Shown piece after piece: positions 1-6,973 of a stretch of 64,000 nucleotides of DNA. The position numbers and the translations under genes were made by a program. Source of the DNA: Amycolatopsis sp. cg9. GTDB lineage: Bacteria > Actinomycetota > Actinomycetes > Mycobacteriales > Pseudonocardiaceae. The notes beneath the pieces were generated by a model that was given only the letters and a program-made list of their open reading frames with translations, searched no databases and was not told where the DNA came from. How positions within the stretch are numbered: the stretch's first letter is position 1; each line of letters starts with the position of its first letter. The stretch is from the NCBI RefSeq assembly GCF_041346945.1, contig NZ_CP166850.1, positions 1,426,001-1,490,000 on the forward strand. The letters run 5' to 3'.

Positions 1-9
1 TACAGCCCC
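1..9 (-). tRNA. 5' end of a probable tRNA-Ala, cut by the window edge
   Basis: Read on the minus strand, the first nine bases give GGGGCTGTA, the usual start of actinobacterial tRNA-Ala (acceptor stem GGGGCTG, then TA). About 20 bases upstream (positions 31-26, minus strand) lies TAAGCT, a plausible -10 box. The rest of the gene lies outside the window, so the anticodon cannot be read and the call is tentative. Confidence 0.35.
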
Positions 10-63
10 TTGGTTGTGCTCGTAGAGCTTAGCAGTGCCCCACGAGCACCCCACGCAGGGGGG

Positions 64-897
64 TCACTCTCCCACCGCACGCCGATAAGGCCCGGTCCCG
101 GGCTCGTCCAGCTCCTCGAACGCCGGGTCCTCATCGTCCAGATCCACCACGACCGCACTACGCCGGATCCGAGAAGTCGGCGACGGACGACGCTCGACGA
201 CCTCCCGCCGAACCGGCTCGACCACCTCGACGTCTTCGACCGGAACCGGCTCCGGCTCCTCTTCCTCCACCGCCGGCGCACGCCGAGGCGCACGAGTGCT
301 GTTGAAGCGAGCGAGCCGGCGCTGCCGGATCTCCTCCTCGATGCGCACCTGCCGGCGCAGGTACACGAGGTACCCGACCAGCACGACGTCGACGATCGCG
401 TGGCCCCACCAGACCAGCGGGACGAGGAAGCCGGCGACCGCGGCCGTCGCGACCGCGATCACGAGCAGGATGACGACGACCCGCTGCCGGAAGCTGTACT
501 TCGCGCGCGCAGCGATCTCCGCCGCTTCGGGGTCGAAGCCGCCTCGGCCCGGGCGGTACCCCGGTCGGTCGCGTTCGGCTCGCGACGCGCGCGACTCGCG
601 CTTGGGCTGCGGGAGCGGTTCGGGGTCGGGTTCCGGATCCTCGAAGTCGTCCTCGAGCTCGAGGTCCGCTTCCAGCTCCGCGAGGTCGTCCTCGACCGAA
701 GGCCGGGTCTTCTCGGGACCGTCGGACATGGCGAATTCCTCCCGGTCTTCGTTGCGTCCACCACCACTGCGCACGACCCTGGCCGCCAACGCGGAGTCGG
801 TCGTCCTCGCGACCTGCTGCCGCTTGCGCGCGACCATGGGCACGAGAACGACGAGCCATGCCGCGGCGAGCGCGACGATGATCACGGAGCTGGGCAT
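64..897 (-). CDS. glpR: GlpR-like membrane protein, partner of gephyrin-like Glp
   Basis: This is a 277-aa membrane protein. An N-terminal hydrophobic helix (about residues 5-22) is followed by a charged, acidic cytoplasmic stretch, then two close hydrophobic segments (about 133-178) and an Arg/Glu-rich tail. The order rimJ, moeA-like glp, galU matches the locus where corynebacterial GlpR (related to Streptomyces SepX and mycobacterial Rv0996) is encoded. GlpR is the membrane receptor of Glp, which binds FtsZ and links division to polar growth. The start is preceded by a good ribosome site (GGAGGTGA). The function comes from synteny and topology, since the sequence is poorly conserved outside the helices. 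Confidence 0.7.
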   Translation of the reverse strand: MPSSVIIVALAAAWLVVLVPMVARKRQQVARTTDSALAARVVRSGGGRNEDREEFAMSDGPEKTRPSVEDDLAELEADLELEDDFEDPEPDPEPLPQPKRESRASRAERDRPGYRPGRGGFDPEAAEIAARAKYSFRQRVVVILLVIAVATAAVAGFLVPLVWWGHAIVDVVLVGYLVYLRRQVRIEEEIRQRRLARFNSTRAPRRAPAVEEEEPEPVPVEDVEVVEPVRREVVERRPSPTSRIRRSAVVVDLDDEDPAFEELDEPGTGPYRRAVGE

Positions 898-1059
898 CTC
901 CCGTCACCTCCCCCGATCCTTCACCTGAAATCACGCTAGTCACAGGAGTAACAGATCGGGCGGAGGCTCGCCGGGTTCGATCACGGAAATGCCTCACCGG
1001 ATTAGGTGAATCTCACAGCATGTGGTAACGCGGCTACCGACCCAGGTGGGTAATCACGG

Positions 1060-1728
1060 TCAGGCGTAGTCGGCGCGGCCCGCCGCGACCAGCCTGGACA
1101 CCAGCCCCGGCCCGGTTTCCTCGCGCGTGACGGCGAAGCAGTAGTGGTCCCGCCAGGCACCGGCGACGTCGAGGTAGCGCTCGAACAGCCCCTCCTGCCG
1201 GTAGCCCGCCTTGGTGAGAACCCGCAGGCTGGCGGCGTTTTCCGGCCGCACGGTGGCCTCCAGCCGGTGCAGGCCGGCCGGGCCGAAGGCGTGGTCGGTG
1301 ACGAGGGCGACGGCGGCCGTCGCGACCCCGCCGCGGACCACGTCGGACGACACCCAGTAGCCGATCCAGGCGGACCGCAGCGACGCCCGGATGACGTTAC
1401 CCACAGTGATCTGGCCGACGAGCCGCCCGTCGAGGGTGATCGTGAAGGGCAGGCACTGACCACGCCGTGCGAGCGAACGCAGGGCCGCCCACTGCGAAGG
1501 CCATGACCAGAAGGCGTTGCGTTCCGGCCACGGACCGACGCCGGTGGGCTCCCACATCTCGAGGTGCGCCCGGTCGCGGAGCCGGATCCGGCTCCACTCG
1601 CCCGCGTCGCGCAGCCGGACCGGCCGGATCGCGACGACGCCGGCGGGCACCCGCAGCGGGCCGAGCCGCGCCGGCCAGCCCGGGTGCCTGCTCTCGACCG
1701 GGTAGGACACGCCGGACACGGAGTTCAT
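1060..1728 (-). CDS. rimJ: RimJ/RimL-type GNAT N-acetyltransferase
   Basis: This is a 222-aa GNAT-fold acetyltransferase that uses acetyl-CoA, probably on a protein N-terminus or a small amine. Typical family features are IRPVRLRDAGEW near the N-terminus, the core LVGQITVGNV and the C-terminal NAASLRVLTKAGYRQEG, where the last two turns contact CoA. Its start overlaps the stop of the upstream glp gene (ATGA), so the two are translationally coupled. In mycobacteria the equivalent gene (rimJ, Rv0995) sits in the same place. The real substrate is unknown; ribosomal protein acetylation is assumed only from the name of the family. Confidence 0.8.
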   Translation of the reverse strand: MNSVSGVSYPVESRHPGWPARLGPLRVPAGVVAIRPVRLRDAGEWSRIRLRDRAHLEMWEPTGVGPWPERNAFWSWPSQWAALRSLARRGQCLPFTITLDGRLVGQITVGNVIRASLRSAWIGYWVSSDVVRGGVATAAVALVTDHAFGPAGLHRLEATVRPENAASLRVLTKAGYRQEGLFERYLDVAGAWRDHYCFAVTREETGPGLVSRLVAAGRADYA

Positions 1729-3005
1729 CAGGCCCGTTGCGCCAGGAAGGTGACCTGGACCTGCTCGCCGGCGGCGACCTCCGTCAGGTCTTCCGGCACG
1801 TTGATCAGGCAGTTCGCCTCGGCCAGCGACGCGAGCAGGTGCGCCCCGGACTGGCCGAGCGGCTGGACCAGGTACTCCCCGTTGGCCTCGTCGCGCAGCA
1901 GCTGACCGCGCAGGAAACCGCGCCGGCCCTCGGTCGACGTGATCGGCGACAACAGCCGCGCGCCGACGATCCGCCGGTGCGGGTTGCGGGTCCCGCGCGC
2001 CGCCCGGATCAGCGGCCGCACGAGCACCTCGAACACCACCAGCGCGCTCATCGGGTTGCCCGGCAGCAGGAACGTCGGCACCGAATCGGGGCCGAGCCTG
2101 CCGAAGCCCTGCACCGAGCCGGGGTGCATCGCGACGCGGGTCAGGTCGATCCGGCCCAGGTCGGACAGCGCGGCGTGGACCTCGTCGCCGGTGGTGCCCC
2201 CGGCACCGCCCGCGACCACCACGATCTCCGACATCAGGAGCCGTCCCTCGACGATCTCCCGCAACCGCTTCGGCTCGCTCGGCACGATGCCGACCCGGCT
2301 GACCTCGGCGCCCGCGTCCCGCGCGGCCGCGGCCAGCGCGTAGGAGTTGACGTCGTAGACCTGCCCGACCGACGGCGTCCGGTCGATGTCGACCAGCTCG
2401 TCGCCGACCGACACGATCGAGACGCGCGGCCGCGGGTAGACCAGCACCTTCGCGCGGCCGACCGCGGCGAGCAGCCCGACCTGCGCCGAACCGATGGTGT
2501 CACCGTTGCGCACCGCGACGTCGCCGATCTGGACGTCTTCGCCGGCCCGCCGCACGTACCCGGCCGATGGCACCGAGCGGTGCACCGTGACCTTGGCCTG
2601 GTGGCCGTCGGTGTAGGCGAGCGGGACGACGGCGTCGGCGAGCGTCGGCAGCGGCGCGCCGGTGTCGACGCGCACGGCCTGGCCGGGCTGGAGCCGCCGC
2701 GGCTGGCGCGAGCCCGCCGCGATCTCCCCGACGACCGGCAGCTGCACCGGCTCCTGCCCGGCGGTGCGCACGTCGACGCTGCGCACCGCGTACCCGTCGA
2801 TCGCGGCCTGGTCGAACCCGGGCAGCGCGTGCTCGGCGACGACCTCCTCGGCGCAGAGCAGGCCCTGGGCCTCGGAGATCGCCACCCGCACCGGCCGGGG
2901 CCGGACGGCGGCGTCCAGCGTCATGGAGATCTGCGCGTCGACCGAGCGGAACTCGGCCTCCTCCTCGGCCACTTCGGGCCGTGCCGCGTCGAGGGATTCC
3001 GTCAT
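1728..3005 (-). CDS. glp: Gephyrin-like MoeA-family protein Glp
   Basis: This 425-aa protein has the full MoeA/gephyrin-E architecture: an N-terminal domain with LPGFDQAAIDGYAVR, a MoCF-binding domain with VSIVSVGDEL and a later GGAGGTTGDEV segment, and a C-terminal beta domain (GRRGFLRGQL). MoeA enzymes insert molybdate into molybdopterin. In Corynebacterium the paralogue next to glpR and galU (Glp) has been adapted to bind FtsZ and the receptor GlpR at the septum. The glpR/rimJ/galU neighbourhood favours Glp, but a MoeA role remains possible, as the window also has a molybdoenzyme. An ATG at 3005 overlaps the galU stop (ATGA) and is preferred to the ATG at 3038, which would overlap galU by 37 bases. 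Confidence 0.85.
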   Translation of the reverse strand: MTESLDAARPEVAEEEAEFRSVDAQISMTLDAAVRPRPVRVAISEAQGLLCAEEVVAEHALPGFDQAAIDGYAVRSVDVRTAGQEPVQLPVVGEIAAGSRQPRRLQPGQAVRVDTGAPLPTLADAVVPLAYTDGHQAKVTVHRSVPSAGYVRRAGEDVQIGDVAVRNGDTIGSAQVGLLAAVGRAKVLVYPRPRVSIVSVGDELVDIDRTPSVGQVYDVNSYALAAAARDAGAEVSRVGIVPSEPKRLREIVEGRLLMSEIVVVAGGAGGTTGDEVHAALSDLGRIDLTRVAMHPGSVQGFGRLGPDSVPTFLLPGNPMSALVVFEVLVRPLIRAARGTRNPHRRIVGARLLSPITSTEGRRGFLRGQLLRDEANGEYLVQPLGQSGAHLLASLAEANCLINVPEDLTEVAAGEQVQVTFLAQRA

Positions 3006-3907
3006 GGGCGATCTGTCCCGATCCGTTCCGTCAGCCACGCCCGTAAAGATGGACCGTACTCGGGCGTTTCAAGCGCGAAATCGACCGCGGCGCGCAGGAA
3101 ACCACCCGGATTCCCCAGGTCGTGGCGTCCGCCGCGGTGGACGACGACGTGCACCGGGTGCCCCTCGGTGATCAGCAGCGCGACCGCGTCGGTCAGCTGC
3201 AGCTCGCCGCCGCTGCCCGGCGTGATCCGCTTCAGCGCGTCGAAGATCGCCCGGTCGAGCAGGTAGCGCCCGGCCGCGGCGTACGTCGACGGCGCGTCCT
3301 CCGGCTTCGGCTTCTCGACCATCCCGTGCACGCGCTTGACGTCGTCATCGTCGGTGTCGCTGACGTCGAACACGCCGTACGGCGAGATCTCGGCCTTGGG
3401 GATGTCGAACGCGCAGAGCACGCTGCCCCCGTGTTCGGCGCGGACCGCGCTCATCCGCTCGAGCACGCCGGTCGGCAGCACGAGGTCGTCCGGCAGCAGC
3501 ACGGCGACGGCCTCGTCGTCGGGCGTCAGGTTCGGCTCGGCCTGCGCGACGGCGTGGCCGAGGCCGAGGGCCTGCTCCTGGACGGCGGTCTCGACGGCGA
3601 GCAGCGCGGGTCCGCGGCGGACCTTCTCGAGCAGCTCGTCCTTGCCCTTGGCCTTGAGGTTCTCCTCCAGCTCGGGCTGCGTCTCGAAGTACTTGACGAC
3701 GGCTTCCTTGCCCGGCGAAGTGACGATGACCAGGCGTTCCGCTCCGGCGGCGGCGGCTTCGGCCGCGACCAGCTCGATGCCCGGCGTGTCCACCACGGGC
3801 AGCAGTTCCTTGGGCACGGCCTTCGTCGCCGGGAGGAACCGTGTCCCCAGGCCGGCGGCAGGCACGATGGCGGTTCTGAACGTCTGGGTGGTTGCGGCGC
3901 CCGTCAT
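3002..3907 (-). CDS. galU: UTP-glucose-1-phosphate uridylyltransferase
   Basis: This is a 301-aa cytosolic nucleotidyltransferase making UDP-glucose from UTP and glucose-1-phosphate, a precursor for cell-wall glycans and trehalose. The signature is at the N-terminus: AIVPAAGLGTRFLPATK, followed by PKELLPVVDTPGIE, with FDIPKAEISPYGVFD and GGELQLTDAV further on. The start at 3907 puts the nucleotide-binding loop about 12 residues in, as is normal; the open frame runs further upstream only by chance. It is first of a minus-strand run galU-glp-rimJ with stop/start overlaps, and diverges from the folate gene across only 24 bases. Confidence 0.93.
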   Translation of the reverse strand: MTGAATTQTFRTAIVPAAGLGTRFLPATKAVPKELLPVVDTPGIELVAAEAAAAGAERLVIVTSPGKEAVVKYFETQPELEENLKAKGKDELLEKVRRGPALLAVETAVQEQALGLGHAVAQAEPNLTPDDEAVAVLLPDDLVLPTGVLERMSAVRAEHGGSVLCAFDIPKAEISPYGVFDVSDTDDDDVKRVHGMVEKPKPEDAPSTYAAAGRYLLDRAIFDALKRITPGSGGELQLTDAVALLITEGHPVHVVVHRGGRHDLGNPGGFLRAAVDFALETPEYGPSLRAWLTERIGTDRP

Positions 3908-3931
3908 GGGCGCAAAGCCTAACGTGAGGTC

Positions 3932-4522
3932 ATGCACGCGCTGGGCAATGAGCACCTGAGCAAGGCGGAGTGGCGTGACCGGTTGAAGCGCGCACGCGCG
4001 GACCAGACTGCCGAATCGCACGCCGCCGAGGCATCGGCCCTGGTCAACGCGGTGTCGAAGGTCACATCCGGCACGGTGTGCGCGTACCTCCCGTTCGGCA
4101 CCGAACCGGGCACGGTGGCGCTCGCCGACGCGCTGGCGGCCGGCGGCGCGCGGGTGCTGCTGCCGGTCATCCAGCCGGAACCGGGACCGCTCGAGTGGGC
4201 CGAGTACACCGGCGAGGCCGATCTCGTGCCCAGCCGGTTCCGCGGGATCCGCGAGCCGGGCGGGAAACGCCTGGGTGCCGAGGCCGTGCGGGCGGCCGAG
4301 CTGATCTTGGTGCCCGCGCTGGCCGTGGATCGCCGGGGCGTCCGGCTCGGCCGCGGCGCGGGTCACTACGATCGTTCGCTGGTGTTCGCCGAGGCCGGCG
4401 CCACGCTGCTGGCGGTCGTCCGGGACGGGGAACTGGTCGACCGGCTGCCCGGGGAACCCCACGACGTGCGAATGACCGGGGCCTTGACCCCGGGTCGAGG
4501 CGTGGTCGGGCTGCCGATGTGA
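3932..4522 (+). CDS. 5-formyltetrahydrofolate cyclo-ligase
   Basis: This 196-aa enzyme (methenyltetrahydrofolate synthetase, 5-FCL) converts 5-formyl-THF and ATP to 5,10-methenyl-THF, returning the inhibitory storage form to the active folate pool. The family signature is VPALAVDRRGVRLGRGAGHYDRSL (about residues 129-152, split here: VPALAVD, then GRGAGHYDR), with an N-terminal KAEWRDRLKRAR. The mycobacterial homologue (Rv0992c) also sits divergently from galU. No convincing Shine-Dalgarno site is visible and the gap to galU is short, so the message may be nearly leaderless. Confidence 0.9.
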   Translation: MHALGNEHLSKAEWRDRLKRARADQTAESHAAEASALVNAVSKVTSGTVCAYLPFGTEPGTVALADALAAGGARVLLPVIQPEPGPLEWAEYTGEADLVPSRFRGIREPGGKRLGAEAVRAAELILVPALAVDRRGVRLGRGAGHYDRSLVFAEAGATLLAVVRDGELVDRLPGEPHDVRMTGALTPGRGVVGLPM

Positions 4523-4567
4523 GCAAGCTGGAATTGCTTTCGGGGAATGTTTTCAAGCACAATCGGG

Positions 4568-4594
4568 TTAGCACTCTGGTCGGATGAGTGCCAG
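4568..4594 (+). promoter_or_regulatory. CIRCE element, HrcA operator for ruc
   Basis: The sequence reads TTAGCACTC, nine bases, then GAGTGCCAG. The CIRCE consensus is TTAGCACTC-N9-GAGTGCTAA, so the left arm is perfect and the right arm matches seven of nine. It ends 14 bases before the start codon of the FmdB-type zinc-ribbon gene. HrcA represses heat-shock genes through this element, so the gene is predicted to be heat-inducible. Confidence 0.85.
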
Positions 4595-4608
4595 CAAAGG
4601 AGCCGTCA

Positions 4609-4908
4609 GTGCCTACGTACCAGTACGCCTGCAAAGAATGCGACCACCGGTTCGAAGCCGTGCAGTCGTTCTCGGACCCGAGCCTGACCGTCTGCCCGCA
4701 GTGCTCCGGCACGCTGCGCAAGGTCTTCAGCTCGGTCGGCGTCGTCTTCAAGGGCAGCGGGTTCTACCGCACCGACTCGCGCGACTCGAAGAAGTCGAGC
4801 ACCGCCGCGACACCCCCGAAGTCCGAGACCAAGACGGAGTCGAAGTCGGACACGAGCTCGACATCCTCCTCCTCGGGTACGACGAAAACCACCGCCGCGG
4901 CCTCCTGA
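4609..4908 (+). CDS. ruc: FmdB-family zinc-ribbon protein, Ruc-like redox chaperone
   Basis: This is a 99-aa protein with an N-terminal FmdB/CxxC zinc ribbon (C8, C11, C29, C32) and a disordered tail rich in Ser, Thr, Lys and Glu from about residue 62. This is the layout of M. tuberculosis Rv0991c (Ruc), a chaperone with an unstructured C-terminus that is activated when its cysteines are oxidised and works with Hsp70. The GTG at 4609 is chosen because AAGGAG lies just upstream and the family begins MPTYQYAC; an ATG 21 bases earlier has no such site. The CIRCE operator directly upstream agrees with heat-shock control. The function is inferred from homology and regulation. Confidence 0.85.
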   Translation: MPTYQYACKECDHRFEAVQSFSDPSLTVCPQCSGTLRKVFSSVGVVFKGSGFYRTDSRDSKKSSTAATPPKSETKTESKSDTSSTSSSSGTTKTTAAAS

Positions 4909-4916
4909 GCCCGGAG

Positions 4917-4943
4917 TTATCCACAACACCCCAGTTGTCCACA
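4917..4943 (+). promoter_or_regulatory. Pair of DnaA boxes
   Basis: TTATCCACA at 4917-4925 (the canonical DnaA box) and TTGTCCACA at 4935-4943 (the form favoured in high-GC actinobacteria) lie in the same orientation, 18 bases apart. They fall in the 130-base gap between ruc and the SAF-domain gene. There is no AT-rich unwinding region and no dnaA or dnaN nearby, so this is not an origin. A regulatory or DnaA-titration site is more likely. Confidence 0.6.
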
Positions 4944-5038
4944 GGTGCCGGACGAGGCCCTTCCGGCGGCCCGTCCGGCTTCCCTAACGTCGATCTTGTG
5001 CGGCAGGCCGTCGCACCCGATCCGACCGAGGGGGCACC

Positions 5039-5665
5039 GTGGACGTACTGGCGAGGTTCCACCCACCCGACTTGTCCCGGCTGCGAGGCCGGCGGACGCG
5101 GCTGACCCGCCGCTGGCTCGCCGCCTGCCTGCTGCTGGCCGGCGCGCTGCTGTTCGCCCACCCCGGTTCCGCGCGGGGCGCGCCGACGAATCCGACCGTC
5201 GTCGCGGCGCACGATCTCCCCGCCGGCGCGGCCTTGCGTGCCGCCGACGTCCGGCTGGCCGACTTCCCCGACGACGCTCGCCCTTCGGGCGTGCTGAGCT
5301 CCCTCGACCTCGTCGACGGGCGCTCGCTGGCCGGTGCCGTCCGCGCCGGTGAGCCGTTGACCGACGTCCGGCTGGCGACAATCCCCGCACCGGGTGATCC
5401 CGGAACGTCGACCGTGCCCGTCCGGCTGGCCGACGCGGCCGTCGCCGAACTCCTGACACCGGGCAGCCGCGTGGACGTCGTCGCGGCACCGGAGGCCGGC
5501 GCACCCGCTTCCGTGCTGGCCGGCGGGGCCACGGTCGTGACGGTCGGGCACCAAGAACAGTCCGCGGCGAAGGGACCCTTGGTCCTGCTCCGGCTGCCGG
5601 AGGCAATCGCGGCGAGGGTGGCGGCGATTTCACTGGAGCGTCCGGTAACGGTTACTCTCCGCTAG
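5039..5665 (+). CDS. SAF-domain (CpaB/RcpC-like) exported protein
   Basis: This 208-aa protein has an N-terminal basic stretch and one hydrophobic helix (about residues 27-45), then a SAF domain (about 55-115) beginning VVAAHDLPAGAALRAADVR, and a C-terminal part resembling RcpC/CpaB (GSRVDVVAAPEAG). SAF-domain CpaB proteins take part in Flp pilus assembly, but no tad genes are seen here. Lone copies at this locus are common in actinobacteria and have no known role. The start is GTG at 5039 with GAGGGGG as ribosome site. It probably faces the cell-wall space, held by its signal anchor. Confidence 0.75.
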   Translation: MDVLARFHPPDLSRLRGRRTRLTRRWLAACLLLAGALLFAHPGSARGAPTNPTVVAAHDLPAGAALRAADVRLADFPDDARPSGVLSSLDLVDGRSLAGAVRAGEPLTDVRLATIPAPGDPGTSTVPVRLADAAVAELLTPGSRVDVVAAPEAGAPASVLAGGATVVTVGHQEQSAAKGPLVLLRLPEAIAARVAAISLERPVTVTLR

Positions 5666-5695
5666 CCCCCACCCGACCGTTCTCGAGGAGAGCAA

Positions 5696-6109
5696 GTGTT
5701 CAAAGGCTTCAAAGACTTCCTGATGCGCGGCAACGTCGTCGACCTCGCCGTCGCGGTGGTCATCGGCTCGGCGTTCACCGCGATCGTCACGGCGTTCACC
5801 AACGGCCTCATCAAGCCGCTGATCAGCACGATCGGTGGGACGGACGCCGCCAAGGGCCTCGGGTACCAGATCTTCGACAACAACGAAGCCACGTTCCTGG
5901 ACTTCGGCGGCGTGATCAACGCGGCGATCAACTTCGTGCTGGTCGCGGCGGTCGTCTACTTCGTGATCGTGCTGCCGGTGAAGCACGTGCAGGAGCGACG
6001 CAAGCGCGGCCAGGAGCCGGGCCCGTCCGAGCCCACCGACGTCGAGCTGCTCATCGAGATCCGCGACCTGCTGCGCGCCCAGGCCCAGCGCGACAACGGC
6101 CGCGACTGA
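5696..6109 (+). CDS. mscL: Large-conductance mechanosensitive channel MscL
   Basis: This is a 137-aa inner-membrane channel that opens under membrane tension to release solutes on osmotic downshock. The N-terminus MFKGFKDFLMRGNVVDLAVAV is the family signature (amphipathic helix plus TM1 with the AVVIGSAF pore-lining stretch). TM2 is about residues 78-100 (NFVLVAAVVYFVIVLPV), followed by a charged cytoplasmic helix. The length is normal for the family. The start is a GTG at 5696 preceded by GAGGAG. It lies 30 bases after the SAF gene on the same strand, so co-transcription is likely. Confidence 0.95.
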   Translation: MFKGFKDFLMRGNVVDLAVAVVIGSAFTAIVTAFTNGLIKPLISTIGGTDAAKGLGYQIFDNNEATFLDFGGVINAAINFVLVAAVVYFVIVLPVKHVQERRKRGQEPGPSEPTDVELLIEIRDLLRAQAQRDNGRD

Positions 6110-6115
6110 TCCCGC

Positions 6116-6289
6116 TCAGCGATCGTGGTGCGGTGGCCGGTTCTCCCGGTACCAATCGTCCGGGAGACCGGTGCGCCGCTCGGGGTCGCGTTCGTCGGAG
6201 GTCGTCTCGGGCAGGACGTCCCCGAAGATCTCGTCGACCCGGCGGCGCCGCTCGCTGCTGGTCTGGGGTTTCCGCTGTTCGCCCGGCAT
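6116..6289 (-). CDS. Conserved 57-aa actinobacterial protein
   Basis: This short open frame encodes 57 residues beginning MPGEQRKPQTSSERRRR and ending DDWYRENRPPHHDR. The middle reads VDEIFGDVLPETTSDERD. The pattern (basic start, FGDVLPETTSDER, then WYxxNRPPHH) recurs in small proteins of many actinomycetes, which supports a real gene although it is below usual size limits. It lies downstream of moaB2 on the same strand and converges with mscL. There are no membrane segments. Function is unknown; the charge and length suggest a partner or adaptor protein, but that is a guess. Confidence 0.7.
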   Translation of the reverse strand: MPGEQRKPQTSSERRRRVDEIFGDVLPETTSDERDPERRTGLPDDWYRENRPPHHDR

Positions 6290-6339
6290 GCCCCCAGTGT
6301 CCCACGCCCGTTCTTTGACAACTCCAGAGCGAACCGCGA

Positions 6340-6365
6340 CTCGAAGAGGCTCAGACCTCTTCGAG
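6340..6365 (-). terminator. Hairpin at the 3' end of moaB2
   Basis: CTCGAAGAGG and CCTCTTCGAG form a perfect 10-bp stem around a 6-base loop. The hairpin spans the moaB2 stop codon (6351-6353). There is no U-tract, as is common for actinobacterial terminators. It would separate moaB2 from the 57-aa gene downstream. Confidence 0.5.
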
Positions 6366-6851
6366 CCCCGAAAGCTCGTCGATCACGTGCGGCACGAGCG
6401 AGGTCAGCGTCGCCATCCCGTCGCGAACCGCGGACCGCGACCCGGCGAGGTTGACCACCAGCGTGCTGCCGGACACCCCCGCGAGCCCCCGCGAGATCCC
6501 CGCGTCCACGGCGCCGGCCGCCAAGCCGGACGCGCGGATCGCCTCGCTGATGCCCGGGATCGGGCGGTCGAGCACACCGGCGGTGGCGTCGGGCGTCCGG
6601 TCACGCGGCAGCACACCGGTGCCGCCGACGGTGATCACCAGGTCGGCACCGCCGATCACGGCCGTGTTGAGCGCGTTGCGGATACCCGCGGTCTCGGCCT
6701 CGACGACCACGACACCGTCGACGATGAAGCCCGCTTCTTCGAGCAGCTCCGTGACCAGCGGGCCACTGGTGTCCTCGTGCTCGCCGTGCGCCACGCGATC
6801 GTCCACGATGACCACGAGGGCCCGGCCCAGCCGTTGTGCACTCCGTTCCAT
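6351..6851 (-). CDS. moaB2: MoaB/Mog-family molybdenum cofactor protein
   Basis: This 166-aa MPT-binding (MoCF) domain protein is of the MoaB/Mog type, which adenylylates molybdopterin before molybdate insertion. Diagnostic motifs are LVITVGGTGVLPRDRTPDAT and the start of the final helix GSTLVVNLAGS, which shape the cofactor pocket. The ATG at 6851 places VVIVDDRVAHGEHEDTSGP at the right distance. In mycobacteria moaB2 follows pepD and precedes mscL; here it keeps mscL but is about 10 kb from pepD. It could supply cofactor to the oxidoreductase encoded at 14924-16039. Confidence 0.88.
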   Translation of the reverse strand: MERSAQRLGRALVVIVDDRVAHGEHEDTSGPLVTELLEEAGFIVDGVVVVEAETAGIRNALNTAVIGGADLVITVGGTGVLPRDRTPDATAGVLDRPIPGISEAIRASGLAAGAVDAGISRGLAGVSGSTLVVNLAGSRSAVRDGMATLTSLVPHVIDELSGLEEV

Positions 6852-6973
6852 GGCGCCCACCGTAGTCGGTTTCGGCCGTCCGGCGGCGGGAGGTGCCGGG
6901 TGAGTTCTGACGATCCGGTGACGTGGCCGCGCGGCCCTCGGCAAGCGCCCGTGCGGCCGCCTAGCGTGGCGGT

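Noticed and set aside
10..939. A 309-residue plus-strand frame over the glpR gene
   Set aside because: The minus-strand frame has the membrane helices and ribosome site; this one is Arg/Asp-rich with no features.
4909..5038. A chromosomal replication origin at the DnaA boxes
   Set aside because: Only two boxes are present, without AT-rich DNA or dnaA, dnaN or gyrase genes.
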